40,374 nucleotides of DNA from an uncultured Eubacteriales bacterium. Its GTDB lineage: Bacteria; Bacillota; Clostridia; TANB77; CAG-508. The translations under genes and the position numbers were made by a program. The stretch lies in NCBI GenBank assembly GCA_949840345.1, contig CATKWX010000016.1, positions 1 through 40,374 on the forward strand, read 5' to 3'. Below, one piece after another: positions 8,630 to 17,854 of this stretch. Below the pieces are notes generated by a model. It saw only the letters and a list, made by a program, of their open reading frames with translations. It had not been told where the DNA came from and searched no databases. The first letter of the stretch is position 1. Each line of letters starts with the position of its first letter.

Positions 8630-9205
8630 ATGCTTGAATTAGTAAATGTAGATATTAAAGAATTTAAACAAACAATATATAAAGAATATGAAAAGCTCTT
8701 TCCGGAGAATGAAAGAAAATCATATAGATTAATAAAAAAAGTATATAATAAAGGAATATCAAAAATTATAAAAATAGTTGATAATAGTAAATTTATAGGA
8801 TTTATGATAGCGAATAAAATAGAAAATGTAAACTATTTGCAGTTAGACTATTTCGCAATTTTGCCTGAATATCAAAATAAAGGGTATGGTACCAAAGCTA
8901 TAAAATTACTAAAAGAACAATGCGAAAATTGTAACGGAGTATATGTAGAAGTTGAAAGAGTTAGAAACGATAATACAACTGAAGATAAAATAAGAGCAAA
9001 AAGAGTTAAATTCTATGAGAATATGTGCTTTTACAAATTAACTTTTGATTTATTTTTATTTTCTGTAGAATATTCTTTATATATGCTTCAAACATCAGAT
9101 ATAAAAGAAGATGAAGAAAAAATAACAAAAGATATATTTACAATTTATAATACAATTATTGGAGAGAGAAGAGTGAAGAAGAATTGTAAAATTTTGGAGA
9201 AATAA
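8630..9205 (+). CDS. GNAT family N-acetyltransferase
   Basis: A 191-residue GNAT protein. The acetyl-CoA-binding motif A is visible as 'LDYFAILPEYQNKGYGTKAI' at about residues 66-85 (Q/R-x-x-G-x-G/A type loop), preceded by the usual beta strands and followed by a helix. The C-terminal 50 residues are an unusual charged extension. AAGGAG lies seven bases before the ATG. The acceptor substrate is unknown; it lies between two MFS transporter genes. Confidence 0.82.
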   Translation: MLELVNVDIKEFKQTIYKEYEKLFPENERKSYRLIKKVYNKGISKIIKIVDNSKFIGFMIANKIENVNYLQLDYFAILPEYQNKGYGTKAIKLLKEQCENCNGVYVEVERVRNDNTTEDKIRAKRVKFYENMCFYKLTFDLFLFSVEYSLYMLQTSDIKEDEEKITKDIFTIYNTIIGERRVKKNCKILEK

Positions 9206-9328
9206 GTTAAAAAAATAATCAGCATATTACTTATGTTTTTTAAACGAGAAAATCCTCAATGTACCTATGTACACCTCCGGTATTTCTCGTTTAAAATGCC
9301 TTGTACTATACTAATTCTTTTTTAACTT
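9204..9328. repeat. Long nested hairpin element, copy B
   Basis: Outer stem AAGTTAAAAAAATAAT with ATTCTTTTTTAACTT, middle stem TTTTAAACGAGAAA with TTTCTCGTTTAAAA, apical ATGTAC with GTACAC. The left arm starts at the stop codon of the GNAT gene. Followed by TTGGGTTGTGCTTT, a tail shared with copies A and F. Confidence 0.85.
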
Positions 9329-9361
9329 GGGTTGTGCTTTAGAAAGGAATAATTAGTATAA

Positions 9362-10492
9362 ATGAAAGAATATTTGTATGTATTATTATATTTAGATAAG
9401 TTTTGCTATTCTATAGGAAATGCACTTATAGACGTATTTGGAACAGTAATGTTATATAAAAATGGCATGCCAATTTATATGATATTATTAATATATGGTT
9501 TTAGATTTGGAATAATGGGTTTATGCTCACCATTATTTATAACAATATCTAAGAAATTTGGAATAGCAATGTGTGCATTATTAGCGAATGTATTAAGACT
9601 AGTGGGTTCTTATATGATTCTAACAGGAACAAATAATATAATTTTATTTATTTTATCAATGAGCTTACCCGGAGCACTTTCAAATCCTATGGAAGATGCA
9701 ATATCTTGTAAATATATTAAAGATGCACATAGAGGACGATATAATAGCTTAAGAAACATAACAAAAGCAATAGGAACTGCTATTGCAAGTTTAATTGTAT
9801 CTTATGGTGTTATTAATGATAATAACAATATAATACTTGTTGTCGTAGCAATATGTTTTTTATTAAATTTTATATTCACGTTACTTATGAACTATAAGCC
9901 TGAAGTAAAAAGTAAAAATAACTTAAAAGCTACAATTAATTATATATTACATACTAAAAGTCCTTTAAAAACAATATATAGTTTACGTGCATTTCATATT
10001 ATAGAAAGATTATTTTTACCAATATACATATACATCATATTAGAAGATTTTAAACTGTTTAGTACAGTAATAATAGTATCTTTAATTATTCAAATAATTC
10101 CAATTATTATAATAGGAAAAACAACAGATAAAAATATGAATAAAACAAGCAATGTAGTAAGTATATTAAAAATAATAGTGCTTTCAATATTCATATTTGC
10201 AAAAAATAAAATAGTAATTTCAATAGATAAAACAGTAAATGATAATTTAAGCAAAGCATACGATACTAATACACAAACTTTAATTCAAAATATAACCAAA
10301 AACGAAAATGAAGATAAAACCTTACTTTCAACAATAGGGCAAATGACTTTGTGCTTTACAGAAATTATTGTATTAATAATATTTGCCTTAATTGCTAAAA
10401 TATTTGACGTAGAAGTATTTAAGGTGCTATTTACATGTTCAATTATTGCAACTATTTTGATAAATAGATGCTGTAGAAAGGTAAACGAGTAA
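9362..10492 (+). CDS. Major facilitator superfamily-like transporter
   Basis: A 376-residue membrane protein with ten to twelve hydrophobic segments, most like an MFS carrier. A hydrophilic insert of about 45 residues (SKAYDTNTQTLIQNITKNENEDK) lies before the last two helices. The best Shine-Dalgarno match AAAGGA is rather far upstream of the ATG (about 13 bases). It ends one base before the next MFS gene, so the two form a transcription and translation unit. Substrate unknown. Confidence 0.72.
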   Translation: MKEYLYVLLYLDKFCYSIGNALIDVFGTVMLYKNGMPIYMILLIYGFRFGIMGLCSPLFITISKKFGIAMCALLANVLRLVGSYMILTGTNNIILFILSMSLPGALSNPMEDAISCKYIKDAHRGRYNSLRNITKAIGTAIASLIVSYGVINDNNNIILVVVAICFLLNFIFTLLMNYKPEVKSKNNLKATINYILHTKSPLKTIYSLRAFHIIERLFLPIYIYIILEDFKLFSTVIIVSLIIQIIPIIIIGKTTDKNMNKTSNVVSILKIIVLSIFIFAKNKIVISIDKTVNDNLSKAYDTNTQTLIQNITKNENEDKTLLSTIGQMTLCFTEIIVLIIFALIAKIFDVEVFKVLFTCSIIATILINRCCRKVNE

Positions 10493-10493
10493 A

Positions 10494-11729
10494 ATGGAGG
10501 AAGTAAAGAAAAATACTTATTTAAAGAATTTTTATAAGATATTTCCATTATTTAATGGCTTAACTGGAGATTTATTATTTTATGTTGCAATAGATACACT
10601 ATTCTATACTATTGTAAAAGGGTTTTCACCAGATATGTTATCATTGCTAACAACAGTTTCAGCTTTGTTTTGCATTATATTAAAAATTCCAATTACAAAA
10701 ATTATAGAAAAAATAGGTAACACAAATTCTGTTAGAGTAGGAACATTTGGGTTAATATTAGCAAGCGTTATAATAACATTTTCAGGGAATTTTATACTAA
10801 TTATGATAGCTAGAATAATATATCTTGTGTCAATTGTATTTAAAAATATGGACAATGTAATGCTTAAGAATAATTTGATATTACAAAATAAAGAAGACGA
10901 CTATGCAAAAATTATAAGCAGAAGTAATACTATATATGCAACAATAACAATGATAATTGCATTTGTAGCAGGTTCTCTTTTTAATATTAATAACTATTTA
11001 CCAATGTATTTATGCATAATGTTTTGCGTAATAACTTTTATTATGTCGTTTTATTTAAAAGACGTATCAGCAAATGATAAACAAAACAAAGAGGAAAAAG
11101 CATCAAAACAAAAGATAAAGATTTCTAAAATAATTTTTATGGTATTATTTTTTTATGGAATTTTCCAAGCATTAATAGATATAGGTCAAGGAAATAGTAA
11201 ACTTTTAATACAGTATGAATTAACAAATATATATGATGTAACTCTAACTGCTACATATTTAAGCGTAATTATTACAATTTCACGTATTGCTAGAATAGTA
11301 GGAAATATTACGTTTGGAAAACTATATACCAAATGTAAAGACAAAATTAGCATGATTTTATGCACAATGATCATATTGTCTTTTACATTATTAACAATAG
11401 GATACTTTTTTAATTATAATGTTTTAATTAAATTTGTGCTAATGGCAATAGGATTTTGCATAATACTAGCAATAAGAGATTCATTTAAACTGTATATATA
11501 TGATTTAGCACTAAAAATATCAACAGAAAAAGAGCGCCAAGCAGTAACAATATATTTAGAGTTTGCAAGAAGAATTGGCAGTACAATTGTTAGTTTAATG
11601 GCAACAGCAATTCTTGCAAAAGTTACACTTATTTATGTTATAATTTGCTTATTAATGCTAGCTGTGATAGAATTAGTGCTATCAATAAAAATATACAAAA
11701 TGATTAAAAAGGAAGGTATGTGTATATGA
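10494..11729 (+). CDS. Major facilitator superfamily transporter
   Basis: A 411-residue MFS carrier with about twelve membrane segments and a lysine-rich central loop (residues ~190-205). It begins one base after the previous stop and its own stop overlaps the start of dxr, so three genes are tightly packed. It is a paralogue of the MFS protein at 7273 by its N-terminal pattern. Substrate unknown. Confidence 0.8.
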   Translation: MEEVKKNTYLKNFYKIFPLFNGLTGDLLFYVAIDTLFYTIVKGFSPDMLSLLTTVSALFCIILKIPITKIIEKIGNTNSVRVGTFGLILASVIITFSGNFILIMIARIIYLVSIVFKNMDNVMLKNNLILQNKEDDYAKIISRSNTIYATITMIIAFVAGSLFNINNYLPMYLCIMFCVITFIMSFYLKDVSANDKQNKEEKASKQKIKISKIIFMVLFFYGIFQALIDIGQGNSKLLIQYELTNIYDVTLTATYLSVIITISRIARIVGNITFGKLYTKCKDKISMILCTMIILSFTLLTIGYFFNYNVLIKFVLMAIGFCIILAIRDSFKLYIYDLALKISTEKERQAVTIYLEFARRIGSTIVSLMATAILAKVTLIYVIICLLMLAVIELVLSIKIYKMIKKEGMCI

Positions 11730-12865
11730 AAAACGTAGCAATATTTGGTTCAACAGGGTCAATTGGAGATAGTACATTAAATGTTATAAGAGAAAACCCT
11801 AGTTTATTTAAAGCTGTAACATTAGTTGCAGGAAGAAATGTAGAGAAATTAATAAAGCAAATAGAAGAATTTAAGCCTAAAAATGTTTATATAATTGCAA
11901 AGGAGAATGCAGAAAAAATAAGTGCAATGTACAAAGATATAAATGTATATTACGGTGATGTTGGTATGGAGGAAATATCTAATTTAGTAGATTTTGATAT
12001 TTCTGTTTCTGCATTAGTTGGTGTAGCAGGGCTAAAACCTACTTACAATATGATAAAAAACGGAAAAACTGTAGCGTTAGCAAATAAAGAGGTATTAGTT
12101 GCAGGAGGAGAGCTAATTATAAAAACTGCAAAAGAAAATAATGCAACTTTGCTTACAGTAGATAGTGAGCACAGTGCTATTATGCAATGCTTAAGAGGAG
12201 AAGAAACAAATCCAATAGATAAAATACTATTAACAGCTTCAGGTGGACCATTTTTCGATAAGGAAATAACAGATAAAATAACAGTAGAAGATGCCTTAAA
12301 TCATCCAACTTGGAATATGGGAGCAAAGGTTACAATAGATTCTTCAACAATGATGAATAAAGGCTTTGAAATAATAGAAGCAAAGTGGCTTTTTGATGTA
12401 GACCCAAGCCAAATTGAAGTTGTAGTACATAGAAAAAGTATTGTACATTCAATGGTACAATATAAAGATGGAACAATAATGGCAAGTTTAGGACCAACTG
12501 CTATGCAAATACCAATAGCATATGCGTTGAATTATCCAACAAGATTAAAAAACCAAATAAATAAAATAAATTTATTTGATATACGTGATTTAACCTTTGA
12601 AAAACCAGACTTAAATAAATTCAAATGCTTAAGATTAGCATATGAAGCAATAGAAAAAGGACATAGCTTCCAAGTAATTTTAAATGCTGCAAACGAAGTT
12701 TTAGTCGACGCATTTTTAAATAGAAAAATCAAATACACAGATATCCCAAACGGAATAGAAAAATTAATGAATATGTATGAAAAAAGAGAGTTAAACTCAG
12801 TAGAAGATATACTTGCATTTGATGAGGAAGTAAAGGAAAAAACCAGAGAAATGATAGGATGCTAG
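11726..12865 (+). CDS. dxr: 1-deoxy-D-xylulose 5-phosphate reductoisomerase
   Basis: DXR of 379 residues, the committed step of the MEP isoprenoid pathway: NADPH-dependent conversion of DXP to MEP. Motifs in order: NADPH-binding GSTGSIG (8-14), 'ANKEVLVAGGE', metal and substrate site 'DSEHSA', 'TASGGPF', 'HPTWNMG', 'IDSSTMMNKG' and 'VVHRKSIVHSMV'. Length is normal. An in-frame GTG at 11720 exists, but AAGGAAGG at 11709-11716 is better spaced for ATG 11726. The start overlaps the stop of the MFS gene by four bases, so it is cotranscribed with transporters rather than with the usual cdsA/rseP neighbours. Confidence 0.97.
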   Translation: MKNVAIFGSTGSIGDSTLNVIRENPSLFKAVTLVAGRNVEKLIKQIEEFKPKNVYIIAKENAEKISAMYKDINVYYGDVGMEEISNLVDFDISVSALVGVAGLKPTYNMIKNGKTVALANKEVLVAGGELIIKTAKENNATLLTVDSEHSAIMQCLRGEETNPIDKILLTASGGPFFDKEITDKITVEDALNHPTWNMGAKVTIDSSTMMNKGFEIIEAKWLFDVDPSQIEVVVHRKSIVHSMVQYKDGTIMASLGPTAMQIPIAYALNYPTRLKNQINKINLFDIRDLTFEKPDLNKFKCLRLAYEAIEKGHSFQVILNAANEVLVDAFLNRKIKYTDIPNGIEKLMNMYEKRELNSVEDILAFDEEVKEKTREMIGC

Positions 12866-12894
12866 TAGACATAATTATCAAAGTGTGATATAAT
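12866..12894 (+). promoter_or_regulatory. Promoter of the LRR cassette gene
   Basis: TAGACA (12866-12871), 17 bases ending in TGTGA, TATAAT (12889-12894). It starts at the base after the dxr stop. The leader to the ATG at 13003 is about 100 bases and includes a second purine-rich GGAGGAGG stretch. Confidence 0.7.
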
Positions 12895-13002
12895 AACCAA
12901 GTTAAAACTTTATAAATTGCATTTTCTTTCTTTAAGGAAGGAGGAGGTAAAGGCTTAAAATTTAGCAAAGGCAACAAAATCTGTACTTGTAAGGAGGAAA
13001 CT

Positions 13003-13419
13003 ATGAAAGAGAAAGGCTTTACTGTAAAGTATACATTTATACGGAAGGATGGCAAGAAGAATACAATAGCCAGAGTGTGCTATGAAAACTTCATAACAAG
13101 CTGCCTTTTTCCGAGAAAACAAGAATTGTATGCTTTAAATATTCCCAAAGGGATATCTTGCATTGAAGACCATGCATTTGCAGATTGTCCACAATTAAAA
13201 AAAGTAACTTTCCATGAAGGACTGCTTTCAATCAAAGTAGGTGCTTTCCAAGGCTGTGGAGAATTGGAGGAAGTTATTATCCCCAAAACAGTAAATAAAA
13301 TTGGTCCATATGCTTTTGAACGTTGTCCTAAACTGAAAGTGGTTAAGGTGTATTCTCAGTACATCGATATTGCCTCAACTGCTTTTGATGAAGGCGTAGA
13401 AATCCAGTATGTGGCTTAA
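13003..13419 (+). CDS. Small BspA-type leucine-rich-repeat protein
   Basis: A 138-residue protein made mainly of three LRR_5 (BspA-like) repeats: 'IPKGISCIEDHAFADCPQLKKVTF', 'HEGLLSIKVGAFQGCGELEEVII' type units and 'KTVNKIGPYAFERCPKLKVVKV'. There is no signal peptide, unlike the large surface BspA proteins. The ATG is six bases after AAGGAGG. Base composition is visibly higher in GC than neighbours (38% in one 60-base line counted) and it uses CGT and one in-frame CGG (codon 14), which the AT-rich genes avoid. It has its own promoter and terminator, so it looks like a transferred single-gene cassette. Confidence 0.85.
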   Translation: MKEKGFTVKYTFIRKDGKKNTIARVCYENFITSCLFPRKQELYALNIPKGISCIEDHAFADCPQLKKVTFHEGLLSIKVGAFQGCGELEEVIIPKTVNKIGPYAFERCPKLKVVKVYSQYIDIASTAFDEGVEIQYVA

Positions 13420-13431
13420 AAATGCAATTTA

Positions 13432-13463
13432 GGCGTAGGAGTAATTTCTACGCCGTTTTCTTT
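13432..13463 (+). terminator. Intrinsic terminator of the LRR gene
   Basis: Stem GGCGTAG with CTACGCC around a nine-base loop, followed by GTTTTCTTT. Confidence 0.85.
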
Positions 13464-13466
13464 ATC

Positions 13467-13901
13467 TTACAAATATTTTTTCAATGTTTCTACGCTATCT
13501 TCTTGCATAACAACAAAATCATTTAAAATATTTTTTACATCTGTTTCAATATTATTATTTTGGTTAAGTAAACGTCTTCCTTCAATAATTCCCATATTTG
13601 TTCCTTGCATTAATAATTCTGATAATTTTGATGTACTACTATCTGTTATAGTTTTCATTTGTATACCATACCAAGTCATCATTTTATTCATAGCATTTGT
13701 TTCGTGAGGCTCTTTAGAACTATAATTAGAATATAAATTATTTACTCTAGTAGAAATATCTCTATATTTATTATATTCTGTATCTAAAACCTGTTTAAAG
13801 TTATTATCTTTAACCTTTTCAGAAACATAAGAAATTGCATCCATACCCATAGTAGCACCTTTATTAACCTCATCTAAAACATTCAAATTTTGATTTTCCA
13901 T
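13467..13901 (-). CDS. Hypothetical small helical protein
   Basis: A 144-residue protein with no signal peptide or membrane segment. The sequence reads as a four-helix bundle: 'EVNKGATMGMDAISYVSEKV', a tyrosine- and asparagine-rich second helix, 'NKMMTWYGIQMKTITDSSTSKLSELLMQGTNMGIIEGRRLL' and a last acidic helix. I do not recall a named family with a known role; a ferritin-like or DUF2383-like fold is possible but unproved. GGAGG is five bases before the ATG. It converges with the LRR gene. Confidence 0.75.
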   Translation of the reverse strand: MENQNLNVLDEVNKGATMGMDAISYVSEKVKDNNFKQVLDTEYNKYRDISTRVNNLYSNYSSKEPHETNAMNKMMTWYGIQMKTITDSSTSKLSELLMQGTNMGIIEGRRLLNQNNNIETDVKNILNDFVVMQEDSVETLKKYL

Positions 13902-13993
13902 AACTTACCTCCAATTAAAATATGTTGTTATTATGTACGAAATTAAAAAAATTATTAATATATTTTAAAATAAGAAAGCTACAGTGGCGCAAG

Positions 13994-14069
13994 CGGAACG
14001 GCGAGGGCGCCGTTCCCTACAATGTTTGCAATATATTTTTTGTAGGGGCGGGACTTGTGTCCGCCCGCA
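13994..14069. repeat. Two GC-rich palindromic repeats in opposite orientation
   Basis: At 13994-14021 a reverse-orientation copy has arms GGAACGGCG and CGCCGTTCC around AGGG. At 14041-14069 a forward copy has GGGCGGAC-like arms around TTGT. They fill the gap between the helical protein gene and the ABC pair. The short open frame through them is not a gene. Confidence 0.8.
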
Positions 14070-14104
14070 TTATATCAACCAAAAAATCGATTAATAAAAA
14101 AATC

Positions 14105-14133
14105 TAGAAAAAAATAATAATATGTGATATTAT
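14105..14133 (+). promoter_or_regulatory. Promoter of the ABC exporter pair
   Basis: TAGAAA (14105-14110), 17 bases ending in TGTGA, TATTAT (14128-14133); extended -10 type. The ATG follows 33 bases downstream with AAAGGAG. Confidence 0.6.
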
Positions 14134-14166
14134 TAATGAAGCTAGAAACACACAAAGGAGAATAGA

Positions 14167-15906
14167 ATGAGTAAAAAGGTAAAAAACAACAAAATATTTA
14201 CAGACGAATTAAAAAGAACATTTCCTATTTACGCTATTGGTGTAATATTTCATATAATGGTAATATATATTTTGTACAAAATACCAGTAATAATTGGAAA
14301 TATATTAGACTTATTAATACAAGGAAATGTTAGCAAAGAAATTGTAATGAAGGAAGTATATTGTTTAATATTTTATTCAGTAATAATGATGTTTCCTAGA
14401 ATTATGTATAGAACATTATATTTTAGGGTAGCAAGAGCATCTGATACAATTTTAAGAAAAAAAGTTTTGGAACATTTGCAATATGTTAAACCAGAATATT
14501 ACGATAAAGAAGAAAAAGGAGCTTTTTTAGCATATTTATCAAAAGAATTACTACTAATACGAAAATTCATAGGAAATATATTTTTTTACTTAACCAGGAT
14601 GATTATGTCTCCAATTATAGGCTTAATAATTATAGGTAAGAACTTTAACTTGATACTAGCAATACCTTTAATACCAATATTTATAATATTTATATTACGA
14701 ATATGCAAATTATATAAAAAGCAAAAAGAAGCAATAGAAGAATCAAGAAAAGCATATATTGATTTATCGAATATTATAGAGCAAAACACATCTGGCTTTA
14801 CTTTAATAAAGTTATATAATCAGCAAGCAAACCAAGTAGAAAAGTTTAAAAAAGTTAATGATAAAATGTATAAAGCAGATTACAAGGTTGGAGTAGCTGA
14901 AAATAAAGTAAAGAACGCAAGAAATGTTTTTTATGCTTTATGCTATGTAGTTGGGTTTTCTTTAGGACTAATTCTAATAAATAAAAAAGTATTAACAGTT
15001 GGAGATTTAACAGCATATATATCTTGTATATCTGTGGCAATAGGAGAGGTTGTAAATTCAATTCAAAAAATATTAAATGGACTTGCATACTATAAACAGT
15101 CTAGCAGAAGGTATAACTACTTTTTCAATTTAGAAACTTATAATAACTCTGGCAAAAAACTAGATAAAATTAATAAAATAGAAATTAAAAATTTAACATA
15201 TTCTTATAATGATACTGCAAAGCCTGCAATAGATAATATAAACATAAGAATAGAAAAAGGTGAAAAAATAGGAATTATTGGACAAGTAGGAAGTGGAAAA
15301 ACTACTCTAATGAACATTATTTCAGGGTTTTATGAGGCTCCAAAAGGATGTGTATTTATAAACAACATAGATATAAATGAATATTTAAGAGATAGCATTT
15401 TTGAAAATATAGGATATGCAATGCAAAAGAATATAATTACAGATGATACAATAAAAAATAATATAGATATAAAAGAAAACTACGATAAAGAAGATATTCA
15501 TAATGTAGCCAAAAAGGCTGATATATACGAAGATATACAGCTAATGAGAGATGGAATACATACTAAAATAGGAGAAAACGGAGAAAGGATATCTGGCGGT
15601 CAAAAGCAGAGAATACAAATTGCAAGAAACTTGTTAAATACAAGGCAAGTAAATATATTTGATGATTCTTTATCTGCATTAGATGCAGATACTGAAGGAA
15701 AAGTGCTAGAACAAATAGAAAAAGAAGTTGGAGATAATATTTTAATTATAGTTTCAAACAAAGTAAGTATGATGGAAAAGCTAGATAGAGTATATTTACT
15801 AATAGATGGAAGAATTGTAGACCAAGGAACACATAGCGAGTTGTTAGAAAAAAACGAGTTATATCAAGAATTAAGCTCTTATGAGAAAGCAGGTGATTTA
15901 GTATGA
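14167..15906 (+). CDS. Heterodimeric ABC exporter, subunit with degenerate Walker B
   Basis: A 579-residue half-transporter: six-helix membrane domain, then an ATPase domain. Walker A is GQVGSGKT (372-379) and the signature is intact (S476-G-G-Q479). Walker B ends D499-D500, so the catalytic glutamate is replaced by aspartate, and the switch histidine is replaced by asparagine (N531 in VSNKVS). Paired with the next gene this gives one consensus ATP site (its signature with the partner's Walker B) and one degenerate site, as known for TM287/288 and BmrCD. It overlaps the partner by four bases (ATGA). Substrate is unknown; multidrug or peptide export is possible. Confidence 0.93.
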   Translation: MSKKVKNNKIFTDELKRTFPIYAIGVIFHIMVIYILYKIPVIIGNILDLLIQGNVSKEIVMKEVYCLIFYSVIMMFPRIMYRTLYFRVARASDTILRKKVLEHLQYVKPEYYDKEEKGAFLAYLSKELLLIRKFIGNIFFYLTRMIMSPIIGLIIIGKNFNLILAIPLIPIFIIFILRICKLYKKQKEAIEESRKAYIDLSNIIEQNTSGFTLIKLYNQQANQVEKFKKVNDKMYKADYKVGVAENKVKNARNVFYALCYVVGFSLGLILINKKVLTVGDLTAYISCISVAIGEVVNSIQKILNGLAYYKQSSRRYNYFFNLETYNNSGKKLDKINKIEIKNLTYSYNDTAKPAIDNINIRIEKGEKIGIIGQVGSGKTTLMNIISGFYEAPKGCVFINNIDINEYLRDSIFENIGYAMQKNIITDDTIKNNIDIKENYDKEDIHNVAKKADIYEDIQLMRDGIHTKIGENGERISGGQKQRIQIARNLLNTRQVNIFDDSLSALDADTEGKVLEQIEKEVGDNILIIVSNKVSMMEKLDRVYLLIDGRIVDQGTHSELLEKNELYQELSSYEKAGDLV

Positions 15907-17531
15907 AAAATATATTAAAAAAGCATATTAAATCATTAATATTAATAGCATTTCTATTAATAGCTTGTAACTTGTTAAGTACACTCCATCCTTATGTAAT
16001 GAAAGAGTTTGTCGATATAGATTTTAATTCTGAAAATATAGAAAGAATAATAACAAACTTTATAATATTATATGCTAGTATACATCTTATTTTAGTAATA
16101 AGTAAAAATCTTAAAAACATTGTTATAAATAAAACTATGACTAAAATTCTAAAAGACATTAGGCAAAAAGTATTTAGCAAGGTTTTAAATTTTAAAATGA
16201 CAACCTTTAATAAATATAATTCAGCGGAATTATACACAAGGCTAACTGTGGATATTGATAATCTTCTTACTATGTTTTCAGGAATACTAGATATTTTGTT
16301 AAACAATATAACACATATAGTATTTATGGTTGTAATGATGTTTATTGCAAACATTAATATAGCAGTAATAGGGGCATTTACTATTTTTGTTATTGCAATA
16401 GTAGCATATAATTCGTCTAGAATTTTAGGAAACTTAGATAATGAAATTTTAAAGAAAAGAGATGTGGAAAACAGAGAGTTTTCAGAATTATATAATAAAA
16501 ACAAATTAACATATCTTTTTAAATTGCAAAAAAGAAATATTGCTAAAACAGATAAGCTATTTGATGAGGAATTAGACATAAGAAAAAGATACATATTTGT
16601 ACACCATTTCCCATATTGGCTATTGACACTAATACAAGCACTTGGAATATATGCGATTATATATTATGCATTAAATATAAATACTAGTATTTCTCTTGGA
16701 AGCATATATCTAGTATTGTTCTATACAAAGCAATGCAAAAGTCCATTAGAAGAGATCTTTAATAATTTAGAAGATTTGCAAACTTGCATGAATTCATATA
16801 AGAGAATTAAAGTATTACTAGAAGAAACTAATGGAGAAAACATTGAAGAAGGAGAATATATTGACGATTTGAATGGAGATATTGAGTTTGAAAATGTTTC
16901 TATGAGTTATGGAAAAGAAATTATACTAAAGAATTTGTCTTTTATAATAAAAAAAGGAACAAAAGTAACAATAGCAGGAAGAACAGGAGTTGGAAAAACT
17001 ACACTTACAAATGTACTAATGAAGTTATATGATATACAAAGTGGAAGAATATTAATAAATGGATATGATATTTCGAAAATATCAAACAAAGCTTTAAGAG
17101 ATAATATATCATACATATCTCAGAACCCATATATATTTGCAGATACTGTAAGAAACAATATAAAACTTGGAAATAATGAAATAACAGATAAGCAAATAGA
17201 AGAATTGATTTATGAAATGAAGGTAGAAAATGTATTTAAAAAATTGCCAAACGGACTTGATACACAAATAAAATTATCTAGATTATCGCTTGGAGAATTA
17301 CAAATAATTGCATTCATAAGAGCAATATTACATAAAACAAACATATATATTTTTGACGAACCAACTTCTAATATAGATTTAAAAACAGAAAAATTAATTC
17401 AAAACGTAATAGATAAAATATCTAAGCAAAGTACAGTAATAATAATTGCACACAGAAAATCAACAATAGCAAGCTCGGATAAAGTTATATATTTAAAAGA
17501 CGGGCAAGTAGATATGATAGTGAATAAGTAA
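15903..17531 (+). CDS. Heterodimeric ABC exporter, catalytic subunit
   Basis: A 542-residue half-transporter. Walker A GRTGVGKT (359-366), degenerate signature SLGE (462-465), intact Walker B D485-E486 and switch histidine H517. These complement the preceding subunit, completing an asymmetric heterodimer. The gene overlaps its partner by ATGA, ensuring equal synthesis. It has the same motif pattern and similar start as the subunit at 4-1680, so the genome carries at least two such exporter systems. A strong terminator follows. Confidence 0.93.
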   Translation: MKNILKKHIKSLILIAFLLIACNLLSTLHPYVMKEFVDIDFNSENIERIITNFIILYASIHLILVISKNLKNIVINKTMTKILKDIRQKVFSKVLNFKMTTFNKYNSAELYTRLTVDIDNLLTMFSGILDILLNNITHIVFMVVMMFIANINIAVIGAFTIFVIAIVAYNSSRILGNLDNEILKKRDVENREFSELYNKNKLTYLFKLQKRNIAKTDKLFDEELDIRKRYIFVHHFPYWLLTLIQALGIYAIIYYALNINTSISLGSIYLVLFYTKQCKSPLEEIFNNLEDLQTCMNSYKRIKVLLEETNGENIEEGEYIDDLNGDIEFENVSMSYGKEIILKNLSFIIKKGTKVTIAGRTGVGKTTLTNVLMKLYDIQSGRILINGYDISKISNKALRDNISYISQNPYIFADTVRNNIKLGNNEITDKQIEELIYEMKVENVFKKLPNGLDTQIKLSRLSLGELQIIAFIRAILHKTNIYIFDEPTSNIDLKTEKLIQNVIDKISKQSTVIIIAHRKSTIASSDKVIYLKDGQVDMIVNK

Positions 17532-17537
17532 AACAAA

Positions 17538-17578
17538 AAATAAATTTTTATGAACCAGCATAAAAGTTTATTTTTTTT
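17538..17578 (+). terminator. Intrinsic terminator of the ABC pair
   Basis: Arms AAATAAATTTTTATG and CATAAAAGTTTATTT around AACCAG, nearly perfect, followed by a T run. Confidence 0.85.
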
Positions 17579-17613
17579 ATATGATTATAATATGATTCTA
17601 TGTGCAAAAACGT

Positions 17614-17840
17614 ATGTAGGGGCAGACGGATTGTAGAGGCGATTTTAATCGCCCGTGCTTCGAAGCTGATGCCGAATGAATAATTGTAGGGGTCTAGACC
17701 TAAATCGACCCGTTAATGAATAGTGAATAGTGAATAATTAAGAGTGAAAAGTACAAATCCCCTTCGGGATTTGATGTAGGGGCAGACGCCTCTGTCTGCC
17801 CGGTGAATAGTGAATGGTTAAGAGTTAAGAGTACAAATTG
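17614..17840. repeat. Array of mixed palindromic and AT-rich repeat modules
   Basis: Most of the 320-base gap after the ABC pair. It holds four GTAGGG-type units: 17615-17632 (truncated), 17632-17655 with arms GGCGATT/AATCGCC, 17686-17713 and 17774-17801 with arms GGGCAGAC/GTCTGCCC. Between them are GTGAATAGTGAATAAT-type units and a hairpin AAATCCC/GGGATTT. No gene is supported here. Confidence 0.8.
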
Positions 17841-17854
17841 AAGGAGATAAAAAC

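Noticed and set aside
13003..13100. CGG in the LRR gene as a fourth frameshift site
   Set aside because: Skipping the C leads to a stop within about nine codons, while the zero frame continues as a good LRR protein.
13922..14107. Small plus-strand open frame of 61 codons
   Set aside because: It runs through two palindromic repeats and has no ribosome binding site.
17614..17840. Repeat array considered as CRISPR
   Set aside because: Units are not evenly spaced, cores differ from unit to unit, there are no unique spacers and no cas genes.
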